Positions 26,695 through 36,729 are shown, counted from the first letter of the stretch. The stretch: DNA of 36,729 nt from Chloroflexota bacterium (GCA_016199495.1 JACQGQ010000088.1:1-36729); one strand, 5' to 3'. The notes: generated by a model not told the origin, from the sequence alone. Program-made: numbers and translations.

Positions 26695-29600
26695 CTAATC
26701 GTTCAGGTACTCGGATGGAATCAGGTCACTCACTCTGGCGGTAGCCACGCCAATCACCGAATCGGCGGCCCCATAGTAGACCAATAGCTCGTCCTCAGCA
26801 CCAAGCATATCCTTCTCGTCTTCTCTGGGCACGGCGCCGCAGGTAAATACCACATTGGGCACCCAGTCCTTACCTGGTTCACCTTTTTCATATTTCTCCT
26901 GGGGTTCGAGGATGGCATTGGGAGAACGGTAGATGACAACCGTCGGGTCGACCAGGTCGAGCAAAAGCACACCCAGCCGATAGACTCGGAGATAATCAAC
27001 ACCATGAGTTATCAGCAACCAGCCATACCTGGTCTTTATCGGTGGCGCCCCACCGCCGATTTTCTTCCCATCCCACAGCATTCCGTAGGTTGAATCAGTC
27101 AGTATCTTGTGCTCCTTTCTCGGCCAGGGGCAACTTAGATGAGAAGAAAAGGTTATCCAGATGTGAGGGTCAACCCGGTGCAGCATGGCATACTTCCCAT
27201 CAAACTGTTCGGGAAATAGGGCGCCGTCTTTGTCAGGGAAGCCAGGGAAAACCATACCGTGCCTTCGCCAGGCTTGCCACTTAAACCCCAGAAAATCATT
27301 TACCGCGATAGAAGCCAGCCCGATTTGAGCCGCGATGCTACTATAGGCAGTATAAAGCATGAAGATGCGGCCACCAATCAGCGTCAGCCGGGCATCTTCA
27401 CATCCCTTTTCTTCATTGCTGCTTTTCGGTTCAAATATCGGCTGCTCCAATCTTTCGCTGATTTTGAATCCGTCCTCACTCACCGCCAGGCCGAGCCGGG
27501 AGATATTGTCCTTTCCCGTAGCTCGATACACCAGATAGACCTTCTTCCCGAGTCTGATGCTACCCGGGTTCAAAACATATTTTGATTCCCAGGCATGCTT
27601 TTTGATAGGCTTAAGTATGGGATTCCTGTCATAACGTATCAAAGCCCCCGCCGAAGGCTGCGGCGGCGGGGCCGGCTCCATTTGAATTATCGCATCAGCT
27701 TCTTTAGCCGTACCGAGCAGGATAGGGGCTAAGTCCTGCCACTCCTTGCCCTGCTCCATAAGCTCCACTATCTTCTCATCAACGGCTTCTTCTTTACCTC
27801 CAGACGCCTCGAAGTACTCTACCAGGAAGTCTTGCGAAGCCCAATCCCGCTCAACATGCAACGAAAGAGGTGTTGGCAGTCCAACTCCTCCCTTAGAGCT
27901 GTAGCTCGCCCAGCTCCAGGCAGAACAAGGGACAAATGTACCATCAGGTAGCGTCATCGCCAGGTGGTAAGAAGCAGCCACTTTTTGCAGGTCCGCCGCC
28001 AGGGCGAGACTGGTGGCATTATCCCCGACTGTCCCGACAATCTGCTGTACCAATTCCTTCACCCGCTGCACCAGGACACGTTGATGCCCGTTCTCAAAGA
28101 TATTGTGCGCCGAGAGAGGCTCTCTCCCCCAATGTCCCTCAAGAGAATTTACTACCTTGTCTCTTAGCTCTCTCTTCTCGTCAGCCCACCGCCGCCATAT
28201 CTTACCCAACCTTTCCATTTCAATAATCATCTTGGCAATAGTGGTGAAGTAACGCAGTTTCGGGAACTCGCCACCCATACCCTTGCGCAGATTGCTGACC
28301 ACAATCCGACCAGCCAGCTTACACAGACTACTGCATTCTCCCACTTCTAATAGAGACGGTAACTGCTCATAACTGACCACCATCGGCTGTAGGGTGGTGG
28401 ATTCGAAATCCTCCGGCTGAATGGTACGACGGAGTAGAGCCAATATCGCTTCTTCATAGTCTGGCCCTTCAGACCAGTTAGCCAGTGCTAACACCTCGTT
28501 TACTTCATATTCCCTGAGAAGAGCGGGCCAGCTAGGGTAGCCCAGCCGGGTGAGCAAGCCGGAAGGAATATTCTTAGATAGAATGCGATAAGCCATCCCT
28601 GGATTCAGGGCGAAAATATCCTCTCGCCGAAAGTAGCCAACTATAGTCTCAACTACCCGGCGTGTTCCCTCGACTGTCGAGAGGTCGCCCGGTAGTAAAA
28701 CACTATCCAGCTGGCTCTCCACCCTGCACATGAAATCATCAATCTGCTGCACGATTTGTGATGAATCGGCATCGCGAGCTACCCCCAGATTATTATAGAT
28801 GAAGTCATCAAACTCCGTCCTGTATCGGGCAAAGATGGTTTCATAAATAGCGTTGGCAGTAACGGGATAGCCTGCCGGGCTATTGACTTCCAAGGGCACT
28901 ACCAGATGTACGTTGGGAATGAATTCTCGGTAGGTTACCTTGGGCACTGGTGGCTTGAGCGCCTCTTCACTGCTTTCCCACTTGAGCAGAAGCTCCTGTT
29001 TTTGAAGGACGAATTCATCTACCAGCGCTTCGATTTGGCTCGCCGCTTCAAGGGCTACCAGTTCCTGAGCTTGCCGGCGGCGGAGTGATGCCAGCTTTTT
29101 CCACAGCGACTGTGTCTCAAAGGTAAACCCGGCCAGACGTCCCTCAAAAAGAGGGATAATGGCACTTATTAAATCACCCTTATCAAAGTCCCTGTTGAAG
29201 GCAAAGGCTAGCAAGAAATGATAGATTGTCCTCACCCACAAGCTGTCGGGCACTGAGAAATCCTCGATATTACTTCCAGCCAGTGCCCCCAGTTGCTGGT
29301 GGATATCGTCAGGCAGAATAGCGCTGTAAATCCTGTGAAATCGGTTAAAACCGCGCCGATACTTTGACAGCAACTGCCCGGCATTTATGTCCACCCACCT
29401 GGTTGGCTGCACCTGCCTGGCGCCGAAGTTAGGCAGGTAGTGCCGCAAAGGTATCTCCACTATTTCCTTCTGCGCCCACCACTCCCGGTCAGCCACAATA
29501 CGCTCAAATAGTGTTTCCGCAGTATGGCGTAACTTAAGCTCCATTTTCCCCGATGCCCCCGGAATCTTCAGCCCCAGATTACATTCACATATCTTGATAC

Positions 29601-30369
29601 CACTGGTAGCCGCTTTGGTTGCCAGCCAGACGTCAATACCATAGCTGCCAATCTCAGTGCTTTGCCGGGAAAAAGAGTTCTGCAAATAGGTACGCAGCAG
29701 GCGATGGGAAATCCCCCATTGCCCTCCCAAGGCATCATGAATCGGACAGTCATAGATGGCGGTAAGTAAGGGATAAACCAACTGGGTGGAAATAGGCGAT
29801 TCCAGATAGTGACGGTTGAAGTGAGAAACAACCAGGTCCATCCCCTCTCTCTTGATGGGCTCAAGCAGAAGATGAATCCAGTTTGGAGCTAGTCCCGCCA
29901 TCTCACCGTTGCGTTCCTCACTTTTAAGGTCAGCCTCAAGGATAGCCAAATCAGCCCCGACCATCCGGGCAATTTCCAGAGCGGCACGGATAGCCCAACC
30001 CTTGCCATTTAGCCTTGCATCATCAAGCAAAAAGGCGATGTGCCTTATTGTCTCGCTTTGTGGCATTCCCCTGAAGGCCTCAAGGCATTCGCTACCCACT
30101 GGCGAGCCAACCGCCGTAATGATTGCTTTCTGGCCCGGATAGAACTCCTCCAACCCTTCTCTCACCGTCTGCGCTACTGAGCAAATAGTATCAACTTCAT
30201 TGTAAAAGGGAATCCCCACGACAATGTCAGCCGAGCCTATCTCTACGGCTTGTGCTAAAGGTTCCTCCATCATCTGCCAGAAACGTCTCTCAGCTTCCTC
30301 CACAGGAATACGCTCAGCCCTCTCTCCGGCTTTTTCAACCTGTTCAGACTCAGTGGTTGTAGTCGTCAC
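26695..30369 (-). CDS. 1224-aa fusion: N-terminal GT-A glycosyltransferase (glucosyl/mannosylglycerate synthase-like), about 500-aa uncharacterised middle, C-terminal GH130 beta-mannoside phosphorylase-like domain
   Basis: N-term DIVVGIPFYNEVDTICSVAQTVREGL...DLAILEADLKSE; C-term IRYDRNPILKP...NPGSIRLGKKVYLVYRATG...GCEDARLTLIGGRIFMLYTAYS. Confidence 0.8.
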   Translation of the reverse strand: MTTTTTESEQVEKAGERAERIPVEEAERRFWQMMEEPLAQAVEIGSADIVVGIPFYNEVDTICSVAQTVREGLEEFYPGQKAIITAVGSPVGSECLEAFRGMPQSETIRHIAFLLDDARLNGKGWAIRAALEIARMVGADLAILEADLKSEERNGEMAGLAPNWIHLLLEPIKREGMDLVVSHFNRHYLESPISTQLVYPLLTAIYDCPIHDALGGQWGISHRLLRTYLQNSFSRQSTEIGSYGIDVWLATKAATSGIKICECNLGLKIPGASGKMELKLRHTAETLFERIVADREWWAQKEIVEIPLRHYLPNFGARQVQPTRWVDINAGQLLSKYRRGFNRFHRIYSAILPDDIHQQLGALAGSNIEDFSVPDSLWVRTIYHFLLAFAFNRDFDKGDLISAIIPLFEGRLAGFTFETQSLWKKLASLRRRQAQELVALEAASQIEALVDEFVLQKQELLLKWESSEEALKPPVPKVTYREFIPNVHLVVPLEVNSPAGYPVTANAIYETIFARYRTEFDDFIYNNLGVARDADSSQIVQQIDDFMCRVESQLDSVLLPGDLSTVEGTRRVVETIVGYFRREDIFALNPGMAYRILSKNIPSGLLTRLGYPSWPALLREYEVNEVLALANWSEGPDYEEAILALLRRTIQPEDFESTTLQPMVVSYEQLPSLLEVGECSSLCKLAGRIVVSNLRKGMGGEFPKLRYFTTIAKMIIEMERLGKIWRRWADEKRELRDKVVNSLEGHWGREPLSAHNIFENGHQRVLVQRVKELVQQIVGTVGDNATSLALAADLQKVAASYHLAMTLPDGTFVPCSAWSWASYSSKGGVGLPTPLSLHVERDWASQDFLVEYFEASGGKEEAVDEKIVELMEQGKEWQDLAPILLGTAKEADAIIQMEPAPPPQPSAGALIRYDRNPILKPIKKHAWESKYVLNPGSIRLGKKVYLVYRATGKDNISRLGLAVSEDGFKISERLEQPIFEPKSSNEEKGCEDARLTLIGGRIFMLYTAYSSIAAQIGLASIAVNDFLGFKWQAWRRHGMVFPGFPDKDGALFPEQFDGKYAMLHRVDPHIWITFSSHLSCPWPRKEHKILTDSTYGMLWDGKKIGGGAPPIKTRYGWLLITHGVDYLRVYRLGVLLLDLVDPTVVIYRSPNAILEPQEKYEKGEPGKDWVPNVVFTCGAVPREDEKDMLGAEDELLVYYGAADSVIGVATARVSDLIPSEYLND

Positions 30370-30504
30370 CAGTAACCCCTCCTTAACACCAGTAACCTCT
30401 TATCTGTTAGCGCTTCTATACTAGGATAGCACAAAGTGAGCCGCTGGTCTCGGTCTCCTCTGCTATTTTAGCATAGTATTCAGACGAGTGACCATACCGC
30501 CAGC

Positions 30505-30533
30505 TTGACAGCCCCGATTATCATCTCTAGAAT
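30505..30533 (+). promoter_or_regulatory. sigma70-type promoter
   Basis: TTGACA (30505-30510), 17-nt spacer, TAGAAT (30528-30533), upstream of the NagB-like gene. Confidence 0.6.
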
Positions 30534-30567
30534 GCCCTTGTAGCAGTGAAGAGAGATTAAGCAATTT

Positions 30568-31512
30568 ATGGGGAAAGGAGAGGAGATGAGACCGCTGAGC
30601 AAAATAGCCCCGGATTGGTGGGACTACACCACATTAGACCGAGAGCTTCTAGATGAGACGGAGCGGCTTACTCGTGATGACCTGCTCGGGTTAAGCCGTC
30701 CCGGTTTCGCTATCAGGTTCTATGATACCCTTGAGGAATTCTATCTGGCTGAGGCTCTGGAGTATGTTACCGCCTGGCAGCAGGCGACCGAGGATAATCC
30801 TGCCGGCGTCTGTGGTCCGATAGGGCCCACGGAGCAACTGCCACTGGTTGCCAGACTGGTCAACGAACTGGAAATCAACCTGAAATACAGCCATTTCTGG
30901 GGTATGGATGAGTGGGTGGTCGGTGGCAAGGAGGTGAATCTCGACTTCCCGTTAAGCCTGGCAAGGGCAGACATGGAGCTGTGCTTCAACCGAATTCGTG
31001 ATGACCTTAGTATGCCCCCGGAGAATAGACACTTCCCGAAAGTGCACTCAAGCGAGTATACTGATAGTTGGAACAGAGTCCGTTGCCTGGTCATGCAGGG
31101 TGGTCAGGGTGACGTCAAGCACTGGGCTTTCAACGACCCGCCGAAACGTGCCGGACGATATGTAGACAATCCCCCTTCACCGGAGGAATATCGTAAGCTC
31201 GGAACACGTATTGTCGACCTGCACCCGCTCACCATTGTCCAGGCTGCCCGTACATCGGGCAGTGGCATGGTACATAACATTCCAAATCAGGGTCTTAGCG
31301 TCGGCCCTAGGGAAACGTGGCAGGCAGAGAAAGTTTCCATCTGGCACCCCGGGGATGACGACAACCCCTTCGGGATGCGCCTGACCACGCTGATGATTTC
31401 GAAAAAAATCGTTGATACGGCTGTGCCGATGTCGCTGTTGGCTGACCACCCCAATGTTCAGTTCAATTTCTGGCGCGGCGGTATTGGCACCTGCCGATTA
31501 CAGATGCAGTGA
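30568..31512 (+). CDS. Glucosamine-6-phosphate deaminase/isomerase-like (NagB family) protein
   Basis: [50 protein letters not shown]. Confidence 0.7.
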   Translation: MGKGEEMRPLSKIAPDWWDYTTLDRELLDETERLTRDDLLGLSRPGFAIRFYDTLEEFYLAEALEYVTAWQQATEDNPAGVCGPIGPTEQLPLVARLVNELEINLKYSHFWGMDEWVVGGKEVNLDFPLSLARADMELCFNRIRDDLSMPPENRHFPKVHSSEYTDSWNRVRCLVMQGGQGDVKHWAFNDPPKRAGRYVDNPPSPEEYRKLGTRIVDLHPLTIVQAARTSGSGMVHNIPNQGLSVGPRETWQAEKVSIWHPGDDDNPFGMRLTTLMISKKIVDTAVPMSLLADHPNVQFNFWRGGIGTCRLQMQ

Positions 31513-31522
31513 TGATGCCGAA

Positions 31523-32419
31523 ATGACATATTCGCTGGCTGGCATTGGTGAACTTCTCTGGGACATCTTCCCCAGCGGCAAAGAACTGGGAGGGGCCCCG
31601 GCTAATTTCGCCTACCAGGCCACTGCCCTGGGTGGCGAGGGGCTGATAGTTTCCTGCGTGGGCTCTGATAATCCGGGCGACGAAATACTTGCGCGGCTTG
31701 AGGCTCTGTCTCTGAGCCGCCAGTATGTGGCTCGCGACCGGGCACATCCTACCGGCACTGTCTCTATTAAAGTCGGGGCAGCCGGTAACCCATCGTTCAC
31801 CATCCAGGAGAACGTTGCCTGGGACTTTATTCCGCAAAGTCAACCATTAATGGAGCTTGGCAAAAGTATCAATGCCGTTACCTTTGGCACCCTGGCCCAG
31901 CGCTCTGAGGTTTCTCGTGCCACTATCCGGGCGTTCATCAGAAAAATTCCCTCCAGTGTCCTTTGCATTTTTGATATCAATCTCCGCCAGGCGTTCTATT
32001 CAAGAGAGATTATCGAGTGGTCACTGGAGGCGTGTCACGTCCTCAAGCTCAATACAGAAGAGTTACCGGTGCTGGCTCGCTTGCTTTCAATGGAGGGTGA
32101 CGAACGACGGCTTCTCTCGGCTCTTTCTAGACGTTTCCATCTTAAACTCGTGGCTCTCACCATGGGGGCGGGGGGAAGCCTGCTCTATTCCCAGGAGCGG
32201 ATATATGCCCATGATGGCTACAAAACTGACGTGGTTGATACTGTCGGCAGCGGCGATGCTTTTACGGCTGCCCTGGCCCTGGGGATGCTGTCAGGTAGCG
32301 ACCTCGCCACAATCAACGATTATGCCAACCGTGTGGCGTCCTTTGTTTGCTCCAAGCGTGGCGCCACACCTCCGCTACCTGACGATTTAAAAATCACACG
32401 ATGGCTAAACAGCAGATGA
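31523..32419 (+). CDS. PfkB-family carbohydrate kinase (fructokinase-like)
   Basis: GIGELLWDIFPSGKELGGAPANFAYQATALG, and DVVDTVGSGDAFTAALALGML. ATG at 31523 preferred over the track start 31412. Confidence 0.92.
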   Translation: MTYSLAGIGELLWDIFPSGKELGGAPANFAYQATALGGEGLIVSCVGSDNPGDEILARLEALSLSRQYVARDRAHPTGTVSIKVGAAGNPSFTIQENVAWDFIPQSQPLMELGKSINAVTFGTLAQRSEVSRATIRAFIRKIPSSVLCIFDINLRQAFYSREIIEWSLEACHVLKLNTEELPVLARLLSMEGDERRLLSALSRRFHLKLVALTMGAGGSLLYSQERIYAHDGYKTDVVDTVGSGDAFTAALALGMLSGSDLATINDYANRVASFVCSKRGATPPLPDDLKITRWLNSR

Positions 32420-32445
32420 CAAAAGCTCGCCGGAAAGATTATAAT
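32416..32445 (+). promoter_or_regulatory. Possible promoter of the GT4 fusion gene
   Basis: ATGACA (32416-32421), 18-nt spacer, TATAAT (32440-32445). Confidence 0.4.
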
Positions 32446-32456
32446 AGAAGTATGCA

Positions 32457-34796
32457 TTGGAGATTACCGCAGCGAATAATAAACGCAGCGATGGACTCGC
32501 CATATACAAAATGAAATTGGATAAAACAAGACGGCCTCGCTCAGGGGCAACCGATAAGCTTACCGTTGTTTACGTTTCCACCTTCCCGCCCCGCGTGTGT
32601 GGTATTGCTACCTTTACCGAAGACCTTACCCACGCCATGGACGAGATGCTGGCGCCAATGCTTACTTCCAGAATTGTCGCCATGAGCCGCAGCGGTGTCC
32701 TCGGCTACCGCTATCCCCGGAAGGTTTTCTTGCAGATAAACCAGGATAACCAGGAAGAATATACTGAAACCGCCCTGAGGATAAACCGGATGGATGAAGT
32801 CCAGTTGGTCAACATCCAGCATGAATTCGGCATCTTTGGCGGCGGGCGCGGCGCCCACCTGATTCCCTTTGTGCAAGCCCTCAGAAAACCGCTGGTGATT
32901 ACCTTCCACACCGTCCTGCCTGACCCTGATGAAGAACTCTACAATGTGGTGAGGTCTCTGGCAGAAAGTGCCAGCGCCATCATCGTCATGACCGACCTGT
33001 CCAAGGGGATACTTGCCCAGCAATATGCTATCCCGCAGAAAAAGATTAAAGTGATTCCCCATGGGATACCTTCCCAGCCATACACTTCATCTCAGCAGGC
33101 TAAGAGGACGCTTGGCTATTCAGATAGGGTGGTTCTCTCGACCTTCGGCTTGATAAATAGAGATAAGGGGTTAGAATACGTCATCGAGGCTCTGCCACAG
33201 GTAATCAGGCAGTATCCCAATTTCGTCTACATTATCTTTGGTGCTACCCATCCTGAAGTTCTACGGAATGAGGGGGAAAGTTATCGTAATTTTCTCATTG
33301 AGAAGGTATACGGGCTGGGTCTCTATGACCATGTGAAACTATATAACAGGTATTTCCCTTTAAGTGAATTGCTTCATTTTCTAAAGGCAACTGACATCTA
33401 TATCTCATCGTCTCTTGAGCCGAAGCAGGCGGTTTCGGGAACACTCTCCTATGCCCTGGGTATGGGTAGGCCGGTTATTTCGACAGCCTTTGCCCAAGCC
33501 AGGGAAGTGGTGACAGGTGAAGTCGGCATTGTGGTTGATTTCAGGAATTCACAGGCATACGCCGATGCTATTCTCCGTCTTCTGGAAGATGAGAAGCTTA
33601 GACTGCAACTGGGGGAAAACGCCTATTTTCGTACTCGTAACATGACCTGGGCCAATGTCGCCCTTCAGTATGCCCGGGTTTTTTCGGAGTATGCTCCGGG
33701 CCTGGCCCATATCAGTGAGCAGAAGAGTCTCCCCAGGATAAAGCTGAACCATCTTATTCATCTCACAGATACCTTTGGTATTGTCCAGTTCGCCAATTTG
33801 ACCAGGCGTGATGTCTCGTCAGGTTATACCCTGGATGATAACGCTCGCGCCCTGGCGGTGACGGCATTGTACTGGGGGAAGCTGGGCTCTTCCGCAGAAG
33901 ACCCTTCCGTTACCAAACAAAAAAGAGAGCTATTGAGACTGGTTAATACCTATCTCGGCTTTATCAGTTTCGTGGCTCAATCTGACGGCCTTTTCCAAAA
34001 TTTTGTTAACAGTGATGGGACGCTCGACGATGTTAGCAACCAACGGGTCGACCTTGAGGAAGCCAACGCCCGTGCCATATATGCCCTCGCCCTGACAGCG
34101 ACAACCGCTTCGCTCCCCAAGACTATCAGGCAGAGGGCTTTTGACCTCCTGCAAAAGAGGCTGAGGAGTGGTATCTTCTTCAATTCCCCACGGGCAATTG
34201 CTCGCTGCATAAAAGCATTCTGTATCTTACTCGATGGGAAGGGGCACATAGAGGGGATTGATTTGAAAGGAACGCTAAGGAGCTACTGTGACCGCCTGGT
34301 TGAACTGTATCAAGCTGTCAGCCAGGCTGATTGGCAGTGGTTTGAGACTTATCTAACCTATTCCAATGGAGTTATGCCTGAAGCCTTGCTTCTGGGCTAC
34401 CGTGCCCTCAGGGATGAAAGGTACTTGACCGTAGGCAAGGCAACCCTTGACTTCCTGATTAAGCAGAGTTTCGTTAATGGTATTTACGTGCCTATAGGAC
34501 AGGACGGCTGGTATCATCAGAACGGCAAGCATCATCACTTTGACCAGCAGCCGGAAGAGGTTAACTCCATGGTCGACGCTCTCAGTACCGGTTACGCCGT
34601 GGCCGGGGATGAGGAATACTCTGGATTGATGTACCAGGCTTTCTACTGGTTTCTGGGAGACAACACTTTCAAACAGCTTGTTTACGACCGGACAACAGGG
34701 GGCTGTTATGACGGAGTTGGCAAAACGACAATTAACCTTAACCAGGGAGCGGAATCAACGGTTTCATATTTGCTGGCGCGCCTTGTCATCGGCTAG
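32457..34796 (+). CDS. GT4 glycosyltransferase fused to a C-terminal (alpha/alpha) barrel glycosidase/epimerase-like domain; start uncertain (TTG 32457 or ATG 32511)
   Basis: VYVSTFPPRVCGIATFTEDL; GLINRDKGLEYVIEALP; C-terminal region YTLDDNARALAVTALYWG...VMPEALLLGYRALRDERYLTVGKATLDFL... Confidence 0.85.
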   Translation: MEITAANNKRSDGLAIYKMKLDKTRRPRSGATDKLTVVYVSTFPPRVCGIATFTEDLTHAMDEMLAPMLTSRIVAMSRSGVLGYRYPRKVFLQINQDNQEEYTETALRINRMDEVQLVNIQHEFGIFGGGRGAHLIPFVQALRKPLVITFHTVLPDPDEELYNVVRSLAESASAIIVMTDLSKGILAQQYAIPQKKIKVIPHGIPSQPYTSSQQAKRTLGYSDRVVLSTFGLINRDKGLEYVIEALPQVIRQYPNFVYIIFGATHPEVLRNEGESYRNFLIEKVYGLGLYDHVKLYNRYFPLSELLHFLKATDIYISSSLEPKQAVSGTLSYALGMGRPVISTAFAQAREVVTGEVGIVVDFRNSQAYADAILRLLEDEKLRLQLGENAYFRTRNMTWANVALQYARVFSEYAPGLAHISEQKSLPRIKLNHLIHLTDTFGIVQFANLTRRDVSSGYTLDDNARALAVTALYWGKLGSSAEDPSVTKQKRELLRLVNTYLGFISFVAQSDGLFQNFVNSDGTLDDVSNQRVDLEEANARAIYALALTATTASLPKTIRQRAFDLLQKRLRSGIFFNSPRAIARCIKAFCILLDGKGHIEGIDLKGTLRSYCDRLVELYQAVSQADWQWFETYLTYSNGVMPEALLLGYRALRDERYLTVGKATLDFLIKQSFVNGIYVPIGQDGWYHQNGKHHHFDQQPEEVNSMVDALSTGYAVAGDEEYSGLMYQAFYWFLGDNTFKQLVYDRTTGGCYDGVGKTTINLNQGAESTVSYLLARLVIG

Positions 34797-34839
34797 AGCC
34801 GACGGCTAACCGGACACGCCGTAAAAACTGGTATTTAGT

Positions 34840-35496
34840 ATGGAGAGGAAACAACCGGTCACAGCGGCACTGGTAGTGGCTCACCCTGACGATGAGACGC
34901 TCTGGGCCGGTGGCACGGTACTGATGCACCCGGATTGGCAGTGGACGGTGGTTTCACTCTGTCGTGCCACTGACCGTGACCGGGCACCGAGGTTCCAGCA
35001 GGCCGTTCAGAAACTAGGCGGCAGGGGCAGGATGGGAGACCTTGATGACGGACCGGAGCAGTCACCCCTTTCCGGGACAGAGGTGCAGCAGGTACTCCGC
35101 TCACTTTTACCATCGGAGCACTTCAACCTCGTTCTAACCCACAGCCCTTACGGGGAATACACCCGGCACCGCCGCCATGAAGAAACGAGCCAGGCGGTTG
35201 CCAGCCTGTGGCTACAAGGGCTTATCGTGCCAGGTGAGGTCTGGATGTTTGCCTATGAAGACAGCGGCAAGGGCGGCCGGGATGACCTGCCCCAAATCAT
35301 TAAGACGGCTCATCTGGTGGTGCAGTTGCCGGAAGATATCCAGCGAGAGAAATACCGTACCATTACTGAAATATATGGCTTTACTCCTCAGAGCTATGAA
35401 GCCCGTATCGCTCTGAAGGAAGAAGCCTTCTGGTGCTTTCGTTCCGCTGCTGAATTTCAGCAATGGCTAGTTAATAATAAAAGGAGAGAGCGATGA
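34840..35496 (+). CDS. PIG-L/LmbE-family deacetylase
   Basis: ALVVAHPDDETLWAGGTVL and THSPYGEYTRHRRHEETSQAV metal-binding motifs. Confidence 0.92.
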   Translation: MERKQPVTAALVVAHPDDETLWAGGTVLMHPDWQWTVVSLCRATDRDRAPRFQQAVQKLGGRGRMGDLDDGPEQSPLSGTEVQQVLRSLLPSEHFNLVLTHSPYGEYTRHRRHEETSQAVASLWLQGLIVPGEVWMFAYEDSGKGGRDDLPQIIKTAHLVVQLPEDIQREKYRTITEIYGFTPQSYEARIALKEEAFWCFRSAAEFQQWLVNNKRRER

Positions 35497-36635
35497 AGGT
35501 ACTGGTTCTTTACGAGTACCCCCCTCCCCCCGGGGGGCTGGCTACTCAGGGAGATTTGCTTTATCGGGGACTCAAAGAAATAGGAGTGGATGCCTACCCG
35601 GTTAATCCCGAATCTGCCCAGGAAAAGGAGTGGTACTACCGCTGGCTTAAGCCTGATGTGGTTGTGGGGGTTGGTTACTGGGGGCATACACCAGACCTGG
35701 TGCTACATCCTCAGCGCTACGGCGTCCGAGCCGTGCCCTGGCTGGTGGCTGATGGTTACGTGGCTAATTATGAGGAAATTCTGGATGCCCTGCCTCTTAT
35801 TCTGACAACTTCCCAATGGGTGAAAGAGGTCTATATCCGCGATGGACTCAACGGTAAAAACATAGAGATTTTGCCGGTCGGCGTTGATACCGATGCCTTC
35901 ATACCTCGTGATAAGGATGACCTTAAGGTTAGCTGTGTTCGTGAAGCCCTCGGCGTTACCCCCGATGAAATAATGATTCTGACCGTAGGCGGGGATGCCG
36001 CCTCTAAAGGGGCGCAGGAAGTGATGCAGGCTCTAGCCATTATTGATGCCAAAGCGCCTCCCTGGAAATATGTCTGTAAGGTCTGGCCACAGCCCAGGAC
36101 AATACAGCAGAATCTGTTGGACTTTCAGTTAGCGACCTCTCTGGGGATTGAAAAGAAGGTCATCTACACCACCAATATCGTTTCCCGGAGTTTCATGCCT
36201 TATCTGATGAATGCCTGCGATATCTATGCGGCACCTTCCCGTCTGGAAGGGTTTGGCATGCCGCAGGTGGAAGCCGGCGCCTCAGGCAAGCCGGTGCTGG
36301 GCATCAATGCCATGGCTCTGAAAGAGACGCTGGTTCACGGTAAAACGGCGTTTCTCGCCGGTGTTGCCACGGAAGTGGTATTACGGGAGACCATTGTTGG
36401 CGAGGAATCTGGTTGGGAGACAGGACACCGGGTCGTCTTCAAAAATCCTCATACGGTTGATTACCGCGCCAGCGTTCATGATATTGCCAACTACCTGATG
36501 GACTTAATGGAGAACGCCAAACTCCGGCAGAAAATGGGAGAAGCCGGCCGAAAACGGGTAGTGGAGAACTACGATTACCGTGTCGTCGCTAAAGAGTTTG
36601 TGAAAATTACCTCGGAAAGGTTGGGGATTTCGTAG
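35493..36635 (+). CDS. GT4 glycosyltransferase
   Basis: VLVLYEYPPPPGGLATQGDLLYRGL; LPVGVDTDAFIPRD; APSRLEGFGMPQVEAGASGKPVLG; ATGA overlap with the PIG-L gene. Confidence 0.9.
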   Translation: MKVLVLYEYPPPPGGLATQGDLLYRGLKEIGVDAYPVNPESAQEKEWYYRWLKPDVVVGVGYWGHTPDLVLHPQRYGVRAVPWLVADGYVANYEEILDALPLILTTSQWVKEVYIRDGLNGKNIEILPVGVDTDAFIPRDKDDLKVSCVREALGVTPDEIMILTVGGDAASKGAQEVMQALAIIDAKAPPWKYVCKVWPQPRTIQQNLLDFQLATSLGIEKKVIYTTNIVSRSFMPYLMNACDIYAAPSRLEGFGMPQVEAGASGKPVLGINAMALKETLVHGKTAFLAGVATEVVLRETIVGEESGWETGHRVVFKNPHTVDYRASVHDIANYLMDLMENAKLRQKMGEAGRKRVVENYDYRVVAKEFVKITSERLGIS

Positions 36636-36636
36636 A

Positions 36637-36729
36637 ATGAACATGAAGCAGCAGGAGCGAATAGAGAAAGCTAAGAAAGCAGCTGAGGAAGTATTGTTAC
36701 ATAATGTGCGCGGTCCCTACCGGTCACTC
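36637..36729 (+). CDS. Start of a further gene, cut by window end (possible amylo-alpha-1,6-glucosidase/trehalase-like family)
   Basis: MNMKQQERIEKAKKAAEEVLLHNVRGPYRSL...; open to the edge, overlapping-cluster context. Family guess is weak. Confidence 0.45.
   Translation, partial: MNMKQQERIEKAKKAAEEVLLHNVRGPYRSL

Noticed and set aside
1-36729. CRISPR arrays, transposases, phage genes or defence systems
   Set aside because: No regularly spaced repeats, DDE/serine recombinase motifs, or defence nuclease/ATPase motifs seen in any reading frame.

Overview
This looks like a contiguous stretch of an anaerobic bacterial chromosome. Gene style suggests Chloroflexota/Dehalococcoidia, but I cannot verify that. 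It carries about 27 intact protein genes and no rRNA, tRNA, CRISPR array or transposase that I can support. Left to right: a peroxiredoxin (truncated at the window edge); an extracytoplasmic thiol-redox operon (double DUF427, TlpA-like lipoprotein, CcdA-like membrane protein, DUF3179 lipoprotein, DUF427); a FAD/NAD disulfide oxidoreductase; a chain of overlapping pentose-phosphate genes (split transketolase, an unannotated 51-aa zinc ribbon, 2-hydroxyacid dehydrogenase, HAD phosphatase, RpiB) flanked by decayed gene fragments; a metallopterin enzyme fused to a cysteine desulfurase next to an EgtD-type methyltransferase; an ArsR/MerA-like/heavy-metal P-type ATPase block; a DUF1501/DUF1800 pair; a carboxyltransferase; a ferredoxin-thioredoxin-reductase-like/thioredoxin pair; and a glycoside cluster with very large fused GT/GH130 and GT4/alpha-barrel proteins. 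Two observations stand out. (1) The DUF3179 gene is split only by an in-frame TGA at the first Cys of its CPLC motif (UPLC), with a strong stem-loop starting at the next base, so it is a candidate selenoprotein. (2) The metallopterin-NifS fusion plus EgtD looks like an anaerobic ergothioneine (metallopterin-dependent ergothioneine synthase type) operon.
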